Positions 17,056 to 18,124 of a stretch of 18,124 nucleotides of DNA are shown here, in pieces. The notes under the pieces were generated by a model, which saw only the letters and a program-made list of their open reading frames with translations, was not told where the DNA came from and ran no database searches. The stretch comes from CADEEV01 sp964442185 (GTDB taxonomy: Bacteria; Acidobacteriota; Vicinamibacteria; Fen-336): assembly GCA_964442185.1 (NCBI GenBank), contig CAYTWT010000346.1:1-18124 (forward strand). Direction: 5' to 3'. Position 1 is the first letter of the stretch. Every line of letters starts with the position of its first letter. Both the position numbers and the translations under genes were made by a program.

Positions 17056-17499
17056 ATGGACACCTGGGCCATCGTCTTTCTGGGCATCATCGCGGTCGCA
17101 TCGGTCGTCCAGTCGGCTTTTCTGATCGGGCTTGCGCTCGAGGGGAAGAAGCTCTCACGGCGCGTGGCCGAGATGCAGGACCGAATCGAGCGCGAGATCA
17201 AACCCAGCCTCGACAACGTCTCTCGAGTGACCCGGAACCTGGCCGAGGTGTCCGACCTCGCCGTGCTTCAAGCCCGGCGCGTGGACGGCCTGCTCGCCGA
17301 CACGATCGACAAGGTGGAGGAGACGACCACGCTGATCCGCAAGGTCGTGCTGCGGCCGATCGGTCCGCTCGTGGATCTCGCGGCCTTCCTCAAAGGCCTG
17401 CGCCGTGGCTTGGAGGTCTACCAGCAGTTGCGCGGCTTCGAGCGCCGCGAGCGCGTCGCGCGCGGCCACGACGACGACGACGAGCATCTTTTCATCTAG
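17056..17499 (+). CDS. DUF948-like single-pass membrane protein with coiled coil
   Basis: The product is 147 residues. An N-terminal hydrophobic segment (about 5-28) is followed by a long helix (30-95: L-S-R-R-V-A-E-M-Q-D-R-I...V-E-E-T-T-T-L-I-R-K-V) with heptad-like spacing, the plan of DUF948 proteins. A conserved-looking stretch V-L-R-P-I-G-P-L-V-D-L-A-A-F-L-K-G-L-R-R-G precedes a tail with four aspartates (H-D-D-D-D-E). It begins three bases after the YtxH-like stop, so the two are co-translated and probably act together. This pair behind an MCE operon is also seen in other phyla, as I recall. Function is not established; DUF948 is a loose assignment. Confidence 0.75.
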   Translation: MDTWAIVFLGIIAVASVVQSAFLIGLALEGKKLSRRVAEMQDRIEREIKPSLDNVSRVTRNLAEVSDLAVLQARRVDGLLADTIDKVEETTTLIRKVVLRPIGPLVDLAAFLKGLRRGLEVYQQLRGFERRERVARGHDDDDEHLFI

Positions 17500-17514
17500 A
17501 CGCGTAGCCGCGTC
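17499..17514 (+). terminator. Short G+C hairpin after the Mla operon
   Basis: GACGCG (17499-17504) and CGCGTC (17509-17514) form a perfect 6-base stem with a TAGC loop, starting in the last base of the final stop codon. The 120-base gap separates this operon from a convergent gene. No T run follows, so it is a weak terminator candidate. Confidence 0.3.
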
Positions 17515-17619
17515 ACGGCGCAACGGCTAACCAAGCCCCGCCGCTCCTGAGCTCCGCGTCCTCGGGGCGACTCGGATAGTGGCGAGTGAGTTTCAAAGGG
17601 GCGCATCGTAGAGGACAAG

Positions 17620-18124
17620 TCAGTTCGGCACCACGATCCGAGGCTCGGGGCCGCCATGCTCCTTGACGTGGCGCGCGAGCGTACGCTCGACGGAGGCACG
17701 CTGGTCGGCGACGAAGTCGGTGGTGTCGATCTGGACGCGCGCGCCGCTGCGACTCTCGACCAGGATCGCCCCGGCCAGCAGATCGATGCTCGCCACCTCC
17801 GGCCAAACCATCGTCGTCGTTCCGAACAGGCCGTGAAAGCTGAGGCTCGAGGCCGCGATCTCGAGCTTCCACAGCAGCAGATGCCCGGCGATCAGCAGCG
17901 GGCCGAGGGCGAGCACGAGACCGATGCGCCGAAAGCTCGGCCGGGTCGTCAGCGCCGCGAGGCTGATCAGTCCGATCGCGGCCACGAGCGCTCCCGCGCC
18001 GCGGCTCCAGGGATACTCGATCCGCAGCGCCGCATTCAGGAGGGTGATGCGCGGCGGTCCCGCGGAGAGATAGGCGCCGGCCAGCGTGAGCGCGGCGCCG
18101 AGGGCGAGGCGGGCCTGGCGTGCG
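17620..18124 (-). CDS. Membrane protein with C-terminal PH-like domain, start outside window
   Basis: The reading frame is open from the right edge to the TGA at 17620-17622, giving the last 167 residues; the true start lies beyond the window. Three hydrophobic segments are visible (about residues 6-20, 44-64 and 70-88 of the fragment). They are followed by a beta-rich soluble domain: L-S-F-H-G-L-F-G-T-T-T-M-V-W-P-E-V-A-S-I-D...I-L-V-E-S-R-S-G-A-R-V-Q-I-D. The V-W-P-E-V-A-S-I strand resembles the core of bacterial PH-like domains found in small membrane proteins. The final helix is R-A-S-V-E-R-T-L-A-R-H-V-K-E-H. A GTG at 17983-17985 could be an internal start, but the upstream frame encodes a sensible membrane segment and is probably part of the gene. 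Function unknown. Confidence 0.6.
   Translation of the reverse strand, partial: ARQARLALGAALTLAGAYLSAGPPRITLLNAALRIEYPWSRGAGALVAAIGLISLAALTTRPSFRRIGLVLALGPLLIAGHLLLWKLEIAASSLSFHGLFGTTTMVWPEVASIDLLAGAILVESRSGARVQIDTTDFVADQRASVERTLARHVKEHGGPEPRIVVPN

Overview
The window is a strongly G+C-rich stretch of chromosome from a Gram-negative, probably environmental bacterium. Evidence for an outer membrane is direct: a TolC-type channel with its RND pump, an MCE/Mla-type lipid transport operon, and several lipoprotein or secreted-protein signals. The Mla operon (permease, ATPase, MCE protein, YtxH-like protein, DUF948-like protein, with no MlaB or MlaC) and the glycine-zipper secreted protein resemble what is seen in Acidobacteriota, Gemmatimonadota and deltaproteobacterial lineages. 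I cannot fix the phylum from the sequence alone.

Layout. 1-2071: a DinB-like protein (minus) diverges from a single-domain globin (plus). A secreted glycine-zipper protein follows, then a short C-terminal relic of an arylsulfatase. Two strong palindromes lie between these genes. 2092-2760: a VapC (PIN) toxin and AbrB-type antitoxin pair with an operator that covers the ribosome binding site. 2816-9000: a five-gene minus-strand operon, arsR - tolC-like - MFP adaptor - RND permease - DUF2892. Its junctions overlap or nearly touch, and a clean sigma70-type promoter is overlaid by an inverted repeat. 9077-10089: two translationally coupled secreted or anchored thioredoxin-fold proteins. 10239-11525: a secreted GH8 glycosidase. 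11637-13844: a membrane protein fused to a spermidine-synthase-like domain, convergent with the GH8 gene and divergent from the Mla operon. 13944-17499: the Mla-type operon. 17620-18124: the 3' part of a membrane protein that runs off the right edge.

How the genes fit together. The best-defined unit is the efflux operon. An ArsR-type repressor with three cysteines probably represses itself and a complete tripartite pump, and a small DUF2892 membrane protein ends the transcript. In E. coli, DUF2892 is the membrane domain of YgaP, which sits beside the ArsR-family regulator YgaV. By analogy the pump may respond to a thiol, sulfide or metal stress, but this is inference. The Mla-type operon would move phospholipid between membranes. 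Its MCE protein carries five helical repeats spaced exactly 34 residues apart after the MCE domain. No CRISPR array, rRNA, tRNA, insertion sequence or phage gene was seen, and no gap between genes exceeds 300 bases.
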